DNA of 64,000 nt from Fagopyrum homotropicum (GCA_033239125.1 BSWB01000005.1:104276494-104340493), one strand, 5' to 3'; shown: positions 34,071-46,060, numbered from the stretch's first letter. Numbers and translations: made by a program. Notes: generated by a model not told the origin, from the sequence alone.

Positions 34071-34604
34071 TAATCTTCTTTTAATTATTAAAATTTTATT
34101 TAATAATGTTTTATTAACAGTCAAATTACTACATATTTTAGACTTTAATAATAGTTTAATCGGGTCTCACCCATTAAAACTGGCCTAAATCATAATTGTA
34201 TTCCTTTTTAGACTTTTATAACAATTTAATAATTACTACATGATATTACGTTTTAGTTTTTTGTTGATGAACTAATGTTTTTAATGGTAAATAAAATAAT
34301 TGATCAATACTAAGTACTAATCATATTTATTAATTAATATATTTATTAAATACTATTTAAATTAACTTGATAAACCAATAACACACCTAATTATCAATAT
34401 TAATTAAAAAAATACTAAATCAATGAATTGTCTTAATTTTATACCCTGTAATATTAATCTTACATAATTTATACTTACTACATACACAATATAAATTATT
34501 ATTAAATATAAAAAAATGAATTCTTTAAATAATACGAGTAAAACAAATTATAGAAAAAAAATAATTTTTCAAAAATCCCGTGCAAGGCACGGGTGTTACA
34601 CTAG

Positions 34605-35180
34605 TAATAAATTAATACAGTGATTTTTTTAAATTTTTTAAAATCCTTATTTTATTTATTTTTAAATAAAGTATAACACTTATGTTTTTAGATTTTGTTA
34701 AAAAAATGCTAATCTAATTTATTTATTTTTAAAATAAAATAAACACTGATTTTTTTGAATTTTTTAAAAATTATCTAATTTTTTCATTATTTATTTTCTA
34801 ATTAATTTAAAACATTTATGTTTGTAAATTATTATTTTTTATTGTTTTACTTTAGTTTTAAAATAAATAAATCATTATTTCTATTATAATTTGTTTTTTA
34901 GTTTTAGTTTTTTTCTTTTGTATGTTTTTAATGGAATTTAAAAAAGTTTAATGAATTTGGGCAAAATCCGGAAAACAACATAAATTTAAGGGTACCATCT
35001 GAACTTGAAAAAATTATTGGGCAAAATCCGGAATACCCCAAACCACGAGGGTACCATCTGGAATTTCCCTAAAAAAACTAACTAATATTACGAGGCCTTA
35101 AAATATTGGGGTCTTGTGTTGGGGTGAATGACACATGTTATTGGATGGGTTTCTTCTATCATTAACCCATTGTTGATGTT
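34605..35180. other. AT-rich spacer with a Mutator-like MITE end
   Basis: At about 34965-35073, read inverted, GGGAAATTCCAGATGGTACC and GGATTTTGCCC occur twice as a direct repeat. It resembles one arm of the GGAAATT-type MITE family. Its partner arm is not found. Nothing else is recognised. Confidence 0.5.
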
Positions 35181-35185
35181 GTTGC

Positions 35186-37493
35186 TGTAACGCCTCGTTT
35201 ATTGGGTGCATTTTTTTATATTTATTTTCCGACTTTTATCGATATATTATTAGCTTAAATATTTTTTTTTATTATTAAAAGTATTTTTATTTATATTGAT
35301 GTATTACCCAAAAATTTCTGTTCCGAAAAACTCGTTACAAGTTGTTTTACGGACTTTAGTTATGCTACTAGTTGGTTGGATTTAAAGAAGAAAGGGGTTT
35401 TAAAATTAGTTATAGATAAATATATTTAATGGAAAGAGCCCCACCTTTTTTTTTTCTCTCTTCCTTCTTCTTCTCTATCCCGTTATTTTCTTCCCCATTT
35501 CTCCTGCTTCTTTCTTCTTCTTCACCTTCAGCAGGTGACTGTTTCTTTCAGCCCTTCTTACTGTCGCCACTCGCCGGAGCTACCGCTGTGCCGCCACCGA
35601 CTAGACCCAGGAGGTGTCGTGCTGCCATCCTCGCGCGACCTGGTGCTCCTAGGTCTGAAGGTCGGCGCGAGCCCCAGCCCCCACTCCGCCTTTGCCGCCA
35701 TCTCGTGCCGCCAGTCGCCGGAGCTACCGCCGTGCCACCGCCCACATCTCCCAGCCGCCGGAGTCCTCTAGTTGTCCACCTCCTCACCTCCTTCACTGAT
35801 TTTGTGAATTTGGGTATTTTTAACCTAATTTCCAACTTTGACCAATTGCTTGGATTTGTGTTTTAATTTGGATGATTAAGTCTTGAAATGTTGTTCTTGT
35901 TTGTTTAGGTTGGTGATTTTGTGGTGGAACGATGTAATCGAATGATTTTCTAAAACTCTAGCTTTTGCTTACAACCCACTCGAGTTCGGATTAGGTAACT
36001 CAACTTTCATGGTTGATTCCGGTTATGTTCTAGTTGTTTTATTTTTTTTTGTAGTTCATCATATTTGAATTGTGGAAGATATCTAACGGTTAAAATATAA
36101 GTTATGACATGGTGAAGTTAGGCCAAAAGTGGTTTGAGAGGAAGGAACCCAATTTTGGCTAAGTATAGATTTTGTTCTTGTGGAGGCAACGTTGGGTTTT
36201 GTCTAGAATTTGTGCATAGAAATTTATGAGTTTTGTCTCTTCTATCTTAGAGCAATGTCGTTTGTGATTGTGGACCTTAAGGAGTTATGGATGGTTGATG
36301 AATTGATTTGTGGTGGAACAATCTTGTGGAATCTTTGAGGTTAGAAATTGTATCATAGCATAGATGTGATGTATGTTCTAGTGATACAATGAGCGTATGT
36401 TGTTATTCAAGCATGTGTAGTTGAGTTGTTGAGATTGTGGAGACTAGGACGTGAGTATTCTAGACTAGCGTTCATGATCGGGGGGGGGGGGGATTATCGA
36501 AACTAGGAATGAGTTGCCCTAGCATGTAAGTTGTATAACCTTGTAGAGGTCCTTTGGGCTAGAAGTCTAAGGACTTCTATCATGAGAGATAGATGCTGAT
36601 TACGTACCTTGTTGTGATCAGGAGTTGAGTATCTTCCTATGGGAAGCGAGAGCGGTATTGACGGTTTAGCCTTGAGACGAGGTAAGTCTTCGGACTTACT
36701 TAGCTCGTATTCTTTGTATTAGCATTATTGTGTGTTGGGTGGTGTGTGTTATTATTTTACTGTTTATAACAACTAAACCGGAAATAGGATTACCGACCTT
36801 TATATTATTTGGCCCAAGTGTATGATAACGGGCGGTGACATCACTGCTTGGCTCCCCGTGAGAGCTAGGGGGATCCCGGCGACTGGCCCGTGTTGGTTAG
36901 ACGGTCGGAGGCATCCGACCGTTCCATTGCCGGAAGAAGGGACCGAGGCGAGTTTCGGAGGATTCTCGTGTCACAAAAGAAGTTGAACTAGAACGGGATA
37001 TGACTTAATAAATAAAGATAATAAACCGGATTTGTGTGCTTTGAGTATGTTGTGTGACTATGTTGAATTAATTGTGTTTGTGCCTTTCCCTTTAATTCTA
37101 ATGCTTCGAATATTAGCTAACGGTTTTATACCGATTGTTGTAGATTGCCTTGCAGGTTAGGAAAGCGGCCGAGAGATCCGGAAGAGTGGGCAGCCGGGGT
37201 TCCGTACATTTTAGGAGTGGGTTTTGGTTGGAGTCGGGTTGTGTTTTATTCTTCGTTTATTATGTTGGTATGCCGTGTGTATGGTGTTTGATCTTTGGTG
37301 TTGATTATCGGCTGAAGTCTTTTGTTGTTTTCCTTCGGGTTTCTTATCATTTGCATTAAAATAGAATTTTGGTTTTGCCTTTATTTGTGCCATGTTGAAA
37401 GATCCGGTGAAATTGTTGTCAAGCTAAGGGTCGGGACCCATTGTGAGGTCCCAACCCGTAGCATCCCGAGTCCCGCGGGTTCGGGGTGTTACA
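35186..37493 (+). repeat. 5' LTR of the young gypsy element (2,308 bp)
   Basis: Starts TGTAACGCC and ends GGGTGTTACA. A TATA-like TAAATATATTTAA lies near 35415-35429, followed by a pyrimidine-rich stretch and a GC-rich CGCCGG section that makes spurious Pro/Arg-rich ORFs. A run of 13 G sits at about 36480. Conserved palindromes are at 36561-36578, 36683-36698, 36945-36973, 37121-37133 and 37433-37452. Confidence 0.95.
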
Positions 37494-37497
37494 AAAG

Positions 37498-37509
37498 TGG
37501 TATCAGAGC
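37498..37509 (+). other. Primer binding site (tRNA-iMet)
   Basis: TGGTATCAGAGC starts four bases after the LTR and is complementary to the 3' end of plant initiator-Met tRNA. The leader CTAGGTTGACAACAATGGCA follows, and is shared with the other Tekay-like elements here. Confidence 0.95.
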
Positions 37510-40299
37510 CCTAGGTTGACAACAATGGCACTCGCAATCTTCTAAAGGCCGAATAAGGAATAAACAGAACCCCGCGGGTTCTGAGTTTTCGTTTTCAAAA
37601 TCACATGCATGAGTCGGGGTAGAATGTACGGACCACCACTCCTTCCGTGGATCTCGGCAGCATAGTTTATTAGATTTTTAGTATATATATGTATATATGT
37701 AGATATGCATCTTGGACTTAGGATGTTTTTGGGACTATTATTGTATGTGGATTGTATTTGCATGATGGACATGATTTATGTGTATAGTTGTATATGTGAA
37801 CGATTATATGTTTTGGACCTTGTATTGTTGTAATAGAATGTCGAATGCGTGATATTAGTAGTAATATGGACTTAGGACTTATATAGTTATGGATACGTAT
37901 TCCTATTATATATAGTAGCATATGGAGATATAGGACCTTTTAGTTGAGATGCTATTATGAGATCATTGCCCTTGGACGACGTCATTTTTATAGGATAGTG
38001 TATATACGAGGACGAATATGCTCAATTATCGAGTTGAGAGCTACGTTCGGGCGAACACCTTGGAGTTCTTGTACTCCTTTAAGAGGATGTCGAGGAGGAG
38101 GATTAGAGATGACGTAAACAAAGGACGAACAAGTGGAAGAGAACCTCGAGTAATTTTAAGCAAAACTGAGAAGGAAGTCATACGAGTAAGGAAGCGATAT
38201 GAAGACATGAGAGTGGTTGCAAAGAAGCAATGATTGAATCACAACGAAACCAACTAGAGATGGTGAACTTACGATTTTTCAAGACGACGCATGGATAACT
38301 AAAGAGACGAAGCGGGAAGAAAAGGAGTGCATAGTAGCAAGGGTAGAAGTGGTATTTCCTTGAGGCGTGAAGTTCTTCCTAGATGCTCCTAAGCATGAGA
38401 GTCAGAGTGTGAAGTGTGGTCGAACTAATACGAAGATTCATGAGATGCGTAAGTTAAGATTACAAAAGAACTAGAAAGTAAAGAGACAGGTTTTGTGAGA
38501 GATTAAGCGGGAGACTTCTTCAGAAGTACGAGAGTTACAAGGAGGATTACATGGCGAAAGTTCACATAGTAGAATTACCTTGTGGAGTCAATCATTTTCC
38601 GTCATTATAGTGAGACCGAGCAACACTAAGGAGGAGGAAGTGTGTGGATGATGATCCTAAGAAGATGAAAGCCGAAACAAGGAACTTTGATCGAAACACT
38701 TAAGATACCAATCAAGAGGAACATGAACGGACAATATATGAGGCTAGAATTTTGGTGAAGGTGTAATTAAAGGAAAACATGGAATAATGGTTAAGCCTAT
38801 GAAAGGGAGAGATACGAAACAACAAGGCCAAGAAGATATGGTTACCTTATAAGGAAAGGAAGCGTAGAATGAATAGGGGACTCATGGAGTTCAAGGTAGA
38901 GTACCCCGAGGAGGGTAGCCTTCAAGAGAATGGTAACATGAAAACTACAGCAGAATGATAAGTCGTTGACTTCGGAGAAGGTCAAATACAAGTAAGCGGT
39001 GACAACTAAGAACGCACATGTGCGAATTGTCTATTGGAGACTGTAGAGAGGATGAGTAAACAAGATTATGGGCATACAGAGGGATTTGGATGACCTTATG
39101 CGACCTTGTAGGTCATGGAATTGGCGTATGGGAGAACGACACGGATTAGATGTTTTAAAGTTTGACCACGGTAAAGAGGAAGTAGTAAATCAAGAAGAAG
39201 GTAAGATGTCATGTTTGCGCGAGAAAAAGCTAAGTCAAGTGTTGTGACTCGCATGGCGCAACCATAGTGGCTATGACGTGAAACGAGGAATCTCGATTAG
39301 GGCAACGAGGCAAGCTTAGAGTTATGACGTTAGTGCTTGGTGGAGTAATTAGTGGATCTTTTTGTGATTATGGTTGGGAATTTCGCCGGAAGGCATACAA
39401 GTACGGTTGTAAAGCTGCTCATGGGTACCAAGAGGTACATAAGGTGGCTAACAAGAGAAAGAGAGGACTGGAGTTTTGAAGTTCGATGTTATAATGAGAT
39501 GTACAAGAAGTACATGAAAGATTGAGATTAGAGCCTCTATGGTCGGTTTGACATTGCATAAGAAAATAAAGTATAAATTTTTACGCCTACTTGAAGAAAG
39601 GATGACTTTGGTGAAAGCTTATGTAGAATACGAAGAGCTCATCCCATATATTGGGATGTCGCGTAAAGTGAAGAAGATAAGGTCATATGTTTTGAAGCAC
39701 GGTTAAGTCCGGCAGATTGGACCCTTATGCTTGCACAAAAGTGAGAAACCTTAGTAGATTATTACAATCATCCATCAAAGAGGGGATATGAGATTAAGTT
39801 AAAGGAATACTTAAATAAGGCCACAAGAGTCAGAAAACTCAAGCAAAATTTTTTCAATTCAAGAAAAGACGAATATTTGAAAGAAAATGGTCACTGTTAT
39901 AACCGGAGAAGGAGCAATTCACGTGTTTAAAGGATGTTGCCCCAACAGATTGAGATAGATCATTAGTATCATGACCACCTATCAGGTTTTAAGGCAAGGT
40001 TGTGTCAGTCTTATGTTATGGGACGAAAGAGGAAATATGAAAACCGAGATATCACGGATTCCAATACGTCATAATGTGGATTTTGCCACTAAGGTCAAGC
40101 TTGACTCAATTCCGATATCTAAGGCACCGCATGGAATGACACTTGTGAAGAGACATGAGTTGTGGAAGCAAGTGAAGGAGCAATTGCAAGAACTTACTGA
40201 AAGGAGTTCATTAGAATTAGTGAAATGCTATGGAGAACTCCGAATGTTATCTTAAACTCTTGATTTGAAGTTGTTATAGAAAATACCAGTTTGCGAAAA
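37510..40299 (+). other. Degenerate internal region of the young element, no intact gene
   Basis: Purine-rich sequence with stops in every frame; the longest frame is about 70 codons (38018-38233). No gag CCHC knuckle, protease DSG or integrase HHCC motif can be read. It occupies the position of gag and the start of pol. Confidence 0.7.
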
Positions 40300-40720
40300 G
40301 GGAGACGGTTATCACCGTTTGTACATCAATTACCGTGAGTCGAGCAAGATTATGGTAAAGGACATGTATCCCTTACCACGAAGGGATGATCTAGTTGATT
40401 GGTTGCAAGGGTCGGTAGTCTCTTCTAAAAATGATTTAAGGATTGATTGTCACCAAATGAGAATTCGAGACTGGGATGTTGCAAATACGGCTTTCCAGAC
40501 AAACCTTGGTCACTACAAGCTGTAGTGATTCCATATGGGCTTACTACGCCCCGGACCAGATATTTTAGTCTACTCTCAAAGAAGAGAGGAGTTGTACGAC
40601 AAGTTGTCTCGGGATGGCCAACCCCGAAGGATGTGAATGAAGCTACAAGTTTTCTCAGATGTGTTGGTCATTACCGGATTTGTGGAGAGATTCTCCAAAG
40701 TTACACCATCTATGGCTAAC
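40300..40720 (+). pseudogene. Reverse-transcriptase remnant lacking the catalytic block
   Basis: A Ty3/gypsy RT is recognisable but altered: NYRESSKI..KDMYPLPRRDDLVDWL, then DLRIDCHQMRIRDWDVANTAF at about 40430-40500. A different frame gives VIPYGLTTPRTRYF, in place of the usual PFGL-type segment. WPTPKDVNEATSFLRCVGHY, from the RNase H side of pol, follows almost immediately. The intervening RT part with the YxDD catalytic motif and thumb is absent, and frameshifts separate the pieces. No polymerase activity is possible. Confidence 0.88.
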
Positions 40721-40754
40721 CTACCCCGGATGACCATGAAGTATTGGTGGAAAA

Positions 40755-40755
40755 A

Positions 40756-40786
<31 letters not shown>

Positions 40787-40900
40787 AAAATAAAAAAATA
40801 AATTAAAAAAAAAAATATAAATAAATAAATAAAATAAATAAATAAATAAATAAATAAAAAATAATAAAAAAAAAAATAATAAATTAAAAAATAAATTTTG
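40755..40900. repeat. (AAAT)n microsatellite in the internal region
   Basis: About 145 bp of AAATA/AAAT units following the RT remnant, where RNase H should continue. Replication slippage probably expanded it. Confidence 0.95.
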
Positions 40901-41754
40901 ACAATGGATTTGTTGAGAGTTAAGAGGAGATTTATGGGTGAACTGTTGAAATTGCCTCAAGGAATGATGGGTTTGAAGAGGACAAGTGATTCCCCCAAGT
41001 CAAGTCTTGATTGAGTATTGAGGAACGAGGTAAAGGTAATAACATACGTGTCTCGTTAGTAGTAGTAGTGTGAAGTTAAGTACTTCCTTCATTCCTTGGA
41101 GCTTGCAACAAAAAAATTGATGAAATGTAACATTAAAGTTTGGTTTGACAAGAACCAAAACCAATAGTGTAAAATTGGAAGTTCAATCTTCTTTGATAGA
41201 GAAATCAAAGGGAAAATAATAGAGATGCTGCATCGAAACCGAGAAGGAAGTTGAGTTCCGATGTATTGATCTTTTTGAGATCTTAGCGCAAGTTGGGAAG
41301 GCGAATTACCGGTTGGCGTGGCCACCGACAGTGGAGAGTGTTCACAAGTGTTTGATGTGTAACAATCGAGAGAGTACATACATGAATCGAGACATATTGT
41401 TAGTCATGACGATCTAGTGGCAGACGAGAACCGAAGAGGCTAACTGGAAGATGTGAGAGAGTATCTTTGAGTGAGTTTTACGCTGAGCTAGTAGCATCGA
41501 TAGAATTGACGGGTTAGACCTAGTTCTTTCCTTGGTTGAGTTATGTGCATGTGTGATGTTATGTGTAGTTTGTGCCCGTGCGGGAATGTGCTATGTGACG
41601 TGTTATGTCTTGCGGTGGTAGTTTGAGTAGATTGTGTGTATATATTAGAAGGTTTAAGCCTTTTTAGTTTAAGAGTTCGTGCATCGGCCTTAGGGACCGA
41701 GAAGTTCGACGTATAGCAAGTTTCGGGACGAAACTTATTTTTAGGAGGATTTGA
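40901..41754 (+). other. 3' internal region with conserved TTTCGGGACGAAACTT and polypurine tract
   Basis: No coding sequence is readable. TTTCGGGACGAAACTT (41721-41736) and AGGAGGAT (41743-41750) lead into the 3' LTR. The equivalent motif and tract occur on the minus strand at 57782-57816 in the second young element. Confidence 0.8.
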
Positions 41755-44061
41755 TGTAACGCCTCGTTTATTGGGTGCATTTTTTTATATTTATTTTCCG
41801 ACTTTTATCGATATATTATTAGCTTAAATATTTTTTTTTATTATTAAAAGTATTTTTATTTATATTGATGTATTACCCAAAAATTTCTGTTCCGAAAAAC
41901 TCGTTACAAGTTGTTTTACGGACTTTAGTTATGCTACTAGTTGGTTGGATTTAAAGAAGAAAGGGGTTTTAAAATTAGTTATAGATAAATATATTTAATG
42001 GAAAGAGCCCCACCTTTTTTTTTCTCTCTCTTCCTTCTTCTTCTCTATCCCGTTATTTTCTTCCCCATTTCTCCTGCTTCTTTCTTCTTCTTCACCTTCA
42101 GCAGGTGACTGTTTCTTTCAGCCCTTCTTACTGTCGCCACTCGCCGGAGCTACCGCTGTGCCGCCACCGACTAGACCCAGGAGGTGTCGTGCTGCCATCC
42201 TCGCGCGACCTGGTGCTCCTAGGTCTGAAGGTCGGCGCGAGCCCCAGCCCCCACTCCGCCTTTGCCGCCATCTCGTGCCGCCAGTCGCCGGAGCTACCGC
42301 CGTGCCACCGCCCACATCTCCCAGCCGCCGGAGTCCTCTAGTTGTCCACCTCCTCACCTCCTTCACTGATTTTGTGAATTTGGGTATTTTTAACCTAATT
42401 TCCAACTTTGACCAATTGCTTGGATTTGTGTTTTAATTTGGATGATTAAGTCTTGAAATGTTGTTCTTGTTTGTTTAGGTTGGTGATTTTGTGGTGGAAC
42501 GATGTAATCGAATGATTTTCTAAAACTCTAGCTTTTGCTTACAACCCACTCGAGTTCGGATTAGGTAACTCAACTTTCATGGTTGATTCCGGTTATGTTC
42601 TAGTTGTTTTATTTTTTTTTGTAGTTCATCATATTTGAATTGTGGAAGATATCTAAAGGTTAAAATATAAGTTATGACATGGTGAAGTTAGGCCAAAAGT
42701 GGTTTGAGAGGAAGGAACCCAATTTTGGCTAAGTATAGATTTTGTTCTTGTGGAGGCAACGTTGGGTTTTGTCTAGAATTTGTGCATAGAAATTTATGAG
42801 TTTTGTCTCTTCTATCTTAGAGCAATGTCGTTTGTGATTGTGGACCTTAAGGAGTTATGGATGGTTGATGAATTGATTTGTGGTGGAACAATCTTGTGGA
42901 ATCTTTGAGGTTAGAAATTGTATCATAGCATAGATGTGATGTATGTTCTAGTGATACAATGAGCGTATGTTGTTATTCAAGCATGTGTAGTTGAGTTGTT
43001 GAGATTGTGGAGACTAGGACGTGAGTATTCTAGACTAGCGTTCATGATCGGGGGGGGGGGATTATCGAAACTAGGAATGAGTTGCCCTAGCATGTAAGTT
43101 GTATAACCTTGTAGAGGTCCTTTGGGCTAGAAGTCTAAGGACTTCTATCATGAGAGATAGATGCTGATTACGTACCTTGTTGTGATCAGGAGTTGAGTAT
43201 CTTCCTATGGGAAGCGAGAGCGGTATTGACGGTTTAGCCTTGAGACGAGGTAAGTCTTCGGACTTACTTAGCTCGTATTCTTTGTATTAGCATTATTGTG
43301 TGTTGGGTGGTGTGTGTTATTATTTTACTGTTTATAACAACTAAACCGGAAATAGGATTACCGACCTTTATATTATTTGGCCCAAGTGTATGATAACGGG
43401 CGGTGACATCACTGCTTGGCTCCCCGTGAGAGCTAGGGGGATCTCGGCGACTGGCCCGTGTTGGTTAGACGGTCGGAGGCATCCGACCGTTCCATTGCCG
43501 GAAGAAGGGACCGAGGCGAGTTTCGGAGGATTCTCGTGTCACAAAAGAAGTTGAACTAGAACGGGATATGACTTAATAAATAAAGATAATAAACCGGATT
43601 TGTGTGCTTTGAGTATGTTGTGTGACTATGTTGAATTAATTGTGTTTGTGCCTTTCCCTTTAATTCTAATGCTTCGAATATTAGCTAACGGTTTTATACC
43701 GATTGTTGTAGATTGCCTTGCAGGTTAGGAAAGCGGCCGAGAGATCCGGAAGAGTGGGCAGCCGGGGTTCCGTACATTTTAGGAGTGGGTTTTGGTTGGA
43801 GTCGGGTTGTGTTTTATTCTTCGTTTATTATGTTGGTATGCCGTGTGTATGGTGTTTGATCTTTGGTGTTGATTATCGACTGAAGTCTTTTGTTGTTTTC
43901 CTTCGGGTTTCTTATCATTTGCATTAAAATAGAATTTTGGTTTTGCCTTTATTTGTGCCATGTTGAAAGATCCGGTGAAATTGTTGTCAAGCTAAGGGTC
44001 GGGACCCATTGTGAGGTCCCAACCCGTAGCATCCCGAGTCCCGCGGGTTCGGGGTGTTACA
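41755..44061 (+). repeat. 3' LTR of the young gypsy element (2,307 bp)
   Basis: Near-identical to the 5' LTR. Differences seen are A for C near 42657, T for C near 43444, A for G near 43880, a G-run shorter by two, and a T/CT-run change near 42020. Confidence 0.95.
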
Positions 44062-44108
44062 GTTGCCCACAATGTTATTGTTGTTATATATTATATAAAC
44101 CTAAAACC

Positions 44109-44750
44109 CACTACAACAATTAGAAGTATCCATAACGTTTGAAAAACGCTATGATATACATTAACAACGTTATTATATACGCTATGACAGAGCCCGCTAT
44201 AATAGGGTCACAACTTACTTAGCGTTTGTGCAAACGTTGTGAAAAAGTGGCCCTTGAATAGTGTTTGATAAACGTTATGAAAACGTGAACCTATTATAGA
44301 GTTTGCACAAACGCTATAAAATAAAGTGGTCCTATTATAGCGTTTGAGGACACGCTATGGAAAAAAATAACCAATAATAGCGTTTGTGCAAACGATATGA
44401 AAAAGTGGACTTATTATAGCGTTTGATGAAACGTTAATGAAAAAGTGGACCTATTAATAGCGTTTCATCGAAATGCTATGAAAATAATGTCATTTATATT
44501 GTTTTATAAACGCTATAGAACACAATAATAGCATTTTTGATAAACGCTATAAAACCTAACAATAGCATTTTCGATAAATGGTATAGAAACTCAATAACGA
44601 CATTAAACAAAAACCATATTATTTCATTTTAAAGATTCAAATGATACAAAACATGAGTTGTTTAAAACAATTGTGAGAACTTAGTTTGACAATACTAATC
44701 TAAAATGGATAACCATCTTGAAAACTCCACCTTGAGTATATTTTTGAATA
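44109..44750. mobile_element. CACTA (En/Spm) transposon terminus
   Basis: CACTACAACAATTAG at 44109 is a CACTA-type end. It is followed to about 44590 by more than a dozen subterminal units built on ATAGCGTTTG..AAACGCTAT in both orientations, as used for transposase binding. No transposase or matching right end lies in the window. The Sirevirus at 44751 interrupts the element. Confidence 0.8.
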
Positions 44751-46050
44751 TGTGATGGTGAAAGACTTAACACAAATAAAGCGGTTTTTATACTAACAAA
44801 ATATCGATTGTATTTCTAGTTGCTTGATTTGTTTGGTGCTTGTCTAAATATGTACAGGCCTTGGAAAACATTTTAAGGGACAGACGGTGGCCTTGAAATC
44901 AGATACAAGAGACAAGCGCGGAGTTTGAAGAAGTTCGACAAGGAGACCTTGAAAAAAGTTTCAAAGAACAAAACGGTTGGAAGGAATTCAAATCTCTGCC
45001 AACCAAATCTACCAAGAATCCAAAGAAGATCTTCTAAGAAGATTTGGCTAACAATATACGCTCAATAAGAAGATCTCGACCTAGAGGATTCGGTTCACAA
45101 CAGGATCTCGCAAAGATCCTCAAATAAAGGCGTAAGATTTCTTCTCAACAAAATTCGAAGATCTTCATCCAACAAATCACAACAAGATCTGAAGATCTCG
45201 ATGCTCAAAAGACAAAGATCTTCAACAACGTGAGGAGATTACGGAGAAGAAGAATCAACGTGTTTTAAGAAGATGAAGAAGATAAAGAAGATCTACAACG
45301 GTTATCTCATCTCAACCAAGAAGCGTTTTCCATGGAGAAGAAGAAACATGTACAACGGTCATCTTCACAACGGATAGAAGACCTCTCCATCGAAGACTAT
45401 AAACGAAGATGTCGTTTGAAGAAGAAAGTACACAAGCTTACAAGGAAATATCCAAAGTCTTCAAGCGATCCAAAATATCTTCATTCGTTCATAGTACTTT
45501 TTCTTTCTCTCTTTCTACAAAAGCTTTATCCCCTAGAGAGAAATAAAACTCAAGAGCTTCATTGGCATATCTAAAGAGTGTTATACTAGAGTGTGTGTTA
45601 CTATGCGAAGTAACTAGACTATTATAGCAAGGTGAAGAGTTGGAGCTAGATCGTAGCGTTGGCTACAGTGAGAGAAGAAGGGGATTTTTTCTAGTTTGTA
45701 TCTAGGACTCTTTGAAGCTGATAATAGATAGTTAGATCCTACGAATATACCCTGGGACAGAGAGTAGACTATTTAGAGCCAAACGTCGTAAACATATCCT
45801 CGTGTCGACCTTTTACATTCCGCGCTTTATCTACTTTATTGTGACTAATTTTGTTTTGCAGGTGAACAAAGTCAAGGCCCTTGAAATCAGTTTCAAATAC
45901 CTTGAAATCAAAGTGTGTCACAAAGAGCTCAGATCGACATCAAGGCCTTTGAAATCAGTTTCAAAGCCTTGAGATAGGTTTTTGCGAAAAGTTTTCATAC
46001 TCTATTCAACCCCCTTCTAGAGTATCTTTATCCTTTATATTCACCTAACA
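44751..46050 (+). repeat. Sirevirus 5' LTR (about 1.3 kb)
   Basis: The right end TTCACCTAACA (46050) is followed closely by the primer site. The left end TGTGATGGTGAA (44751) is chosen because it is nearly the inverse of the right end. It contains CAAGGCCTTG-like palindromes at 45873-45883 and 45941-45951 and an AAGA-rich U3. The 3' LTR is unavailable for comparison. Confidence 0.65.
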
Positions 46051-46060
46051 ATTCTTCAAT

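Larger units (their letters stand above)
23292..34604 (+). mobile_element. Non-autonomous Helitron, enlarged by nested insertions
   Basis: The 5' end TCTATATCTTATATATATT, followed by GCCACGTGTCAAC, is typical of plant Helitrons and is preceded by A. The next plus-strand 3' end is the CCCGTGC-AAG-GCACGGG hairpin and CTAG at 34601-34604, followed by T. Pairing these ends is an inference: no other plus-strand 3' end lies between. After subtracting the nested LTR, solo LTR and minus Helitron, about 2.9 kb remain. No Rep/helicase is encoded. Confidence 0.6.
35186..44061 (+). mobile_element. Young non-autonomous Ty3/gypsy (Tekay/Del-like) LTR retrotransposon, full length
   Basis: LTRs are at 35186-37493 and 41755-44061, with perfect 5-bp target duplication GTTGC at 35181-35185 and 44062-44066. 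The LTRs differ by three substitutions and two homopolymer/microsatellite length changes that I could find by eye. The 4.26-kb internal region has a primer site and polypurine tract but no gag, protease, integrase or working RT. It is therefore a recent insertion of an element that could not have encoded its own machinery. Confidence 0.93.

Noticed and set aside
35429..35866. 145-codon Pro/Ser/Arg-rich ORF, with shadows in other frames and a copy near 42105-42436
   Set aside because: It lies inside an LTR, and small length changes between the two LTRs shift its frame. Leader sequence with GC bias is the simpler reading.
40721..40960. Leu/Phe/Ile-rich hydrophobic ORF
   Set aside because: Translation of the AAAT microsatellite.
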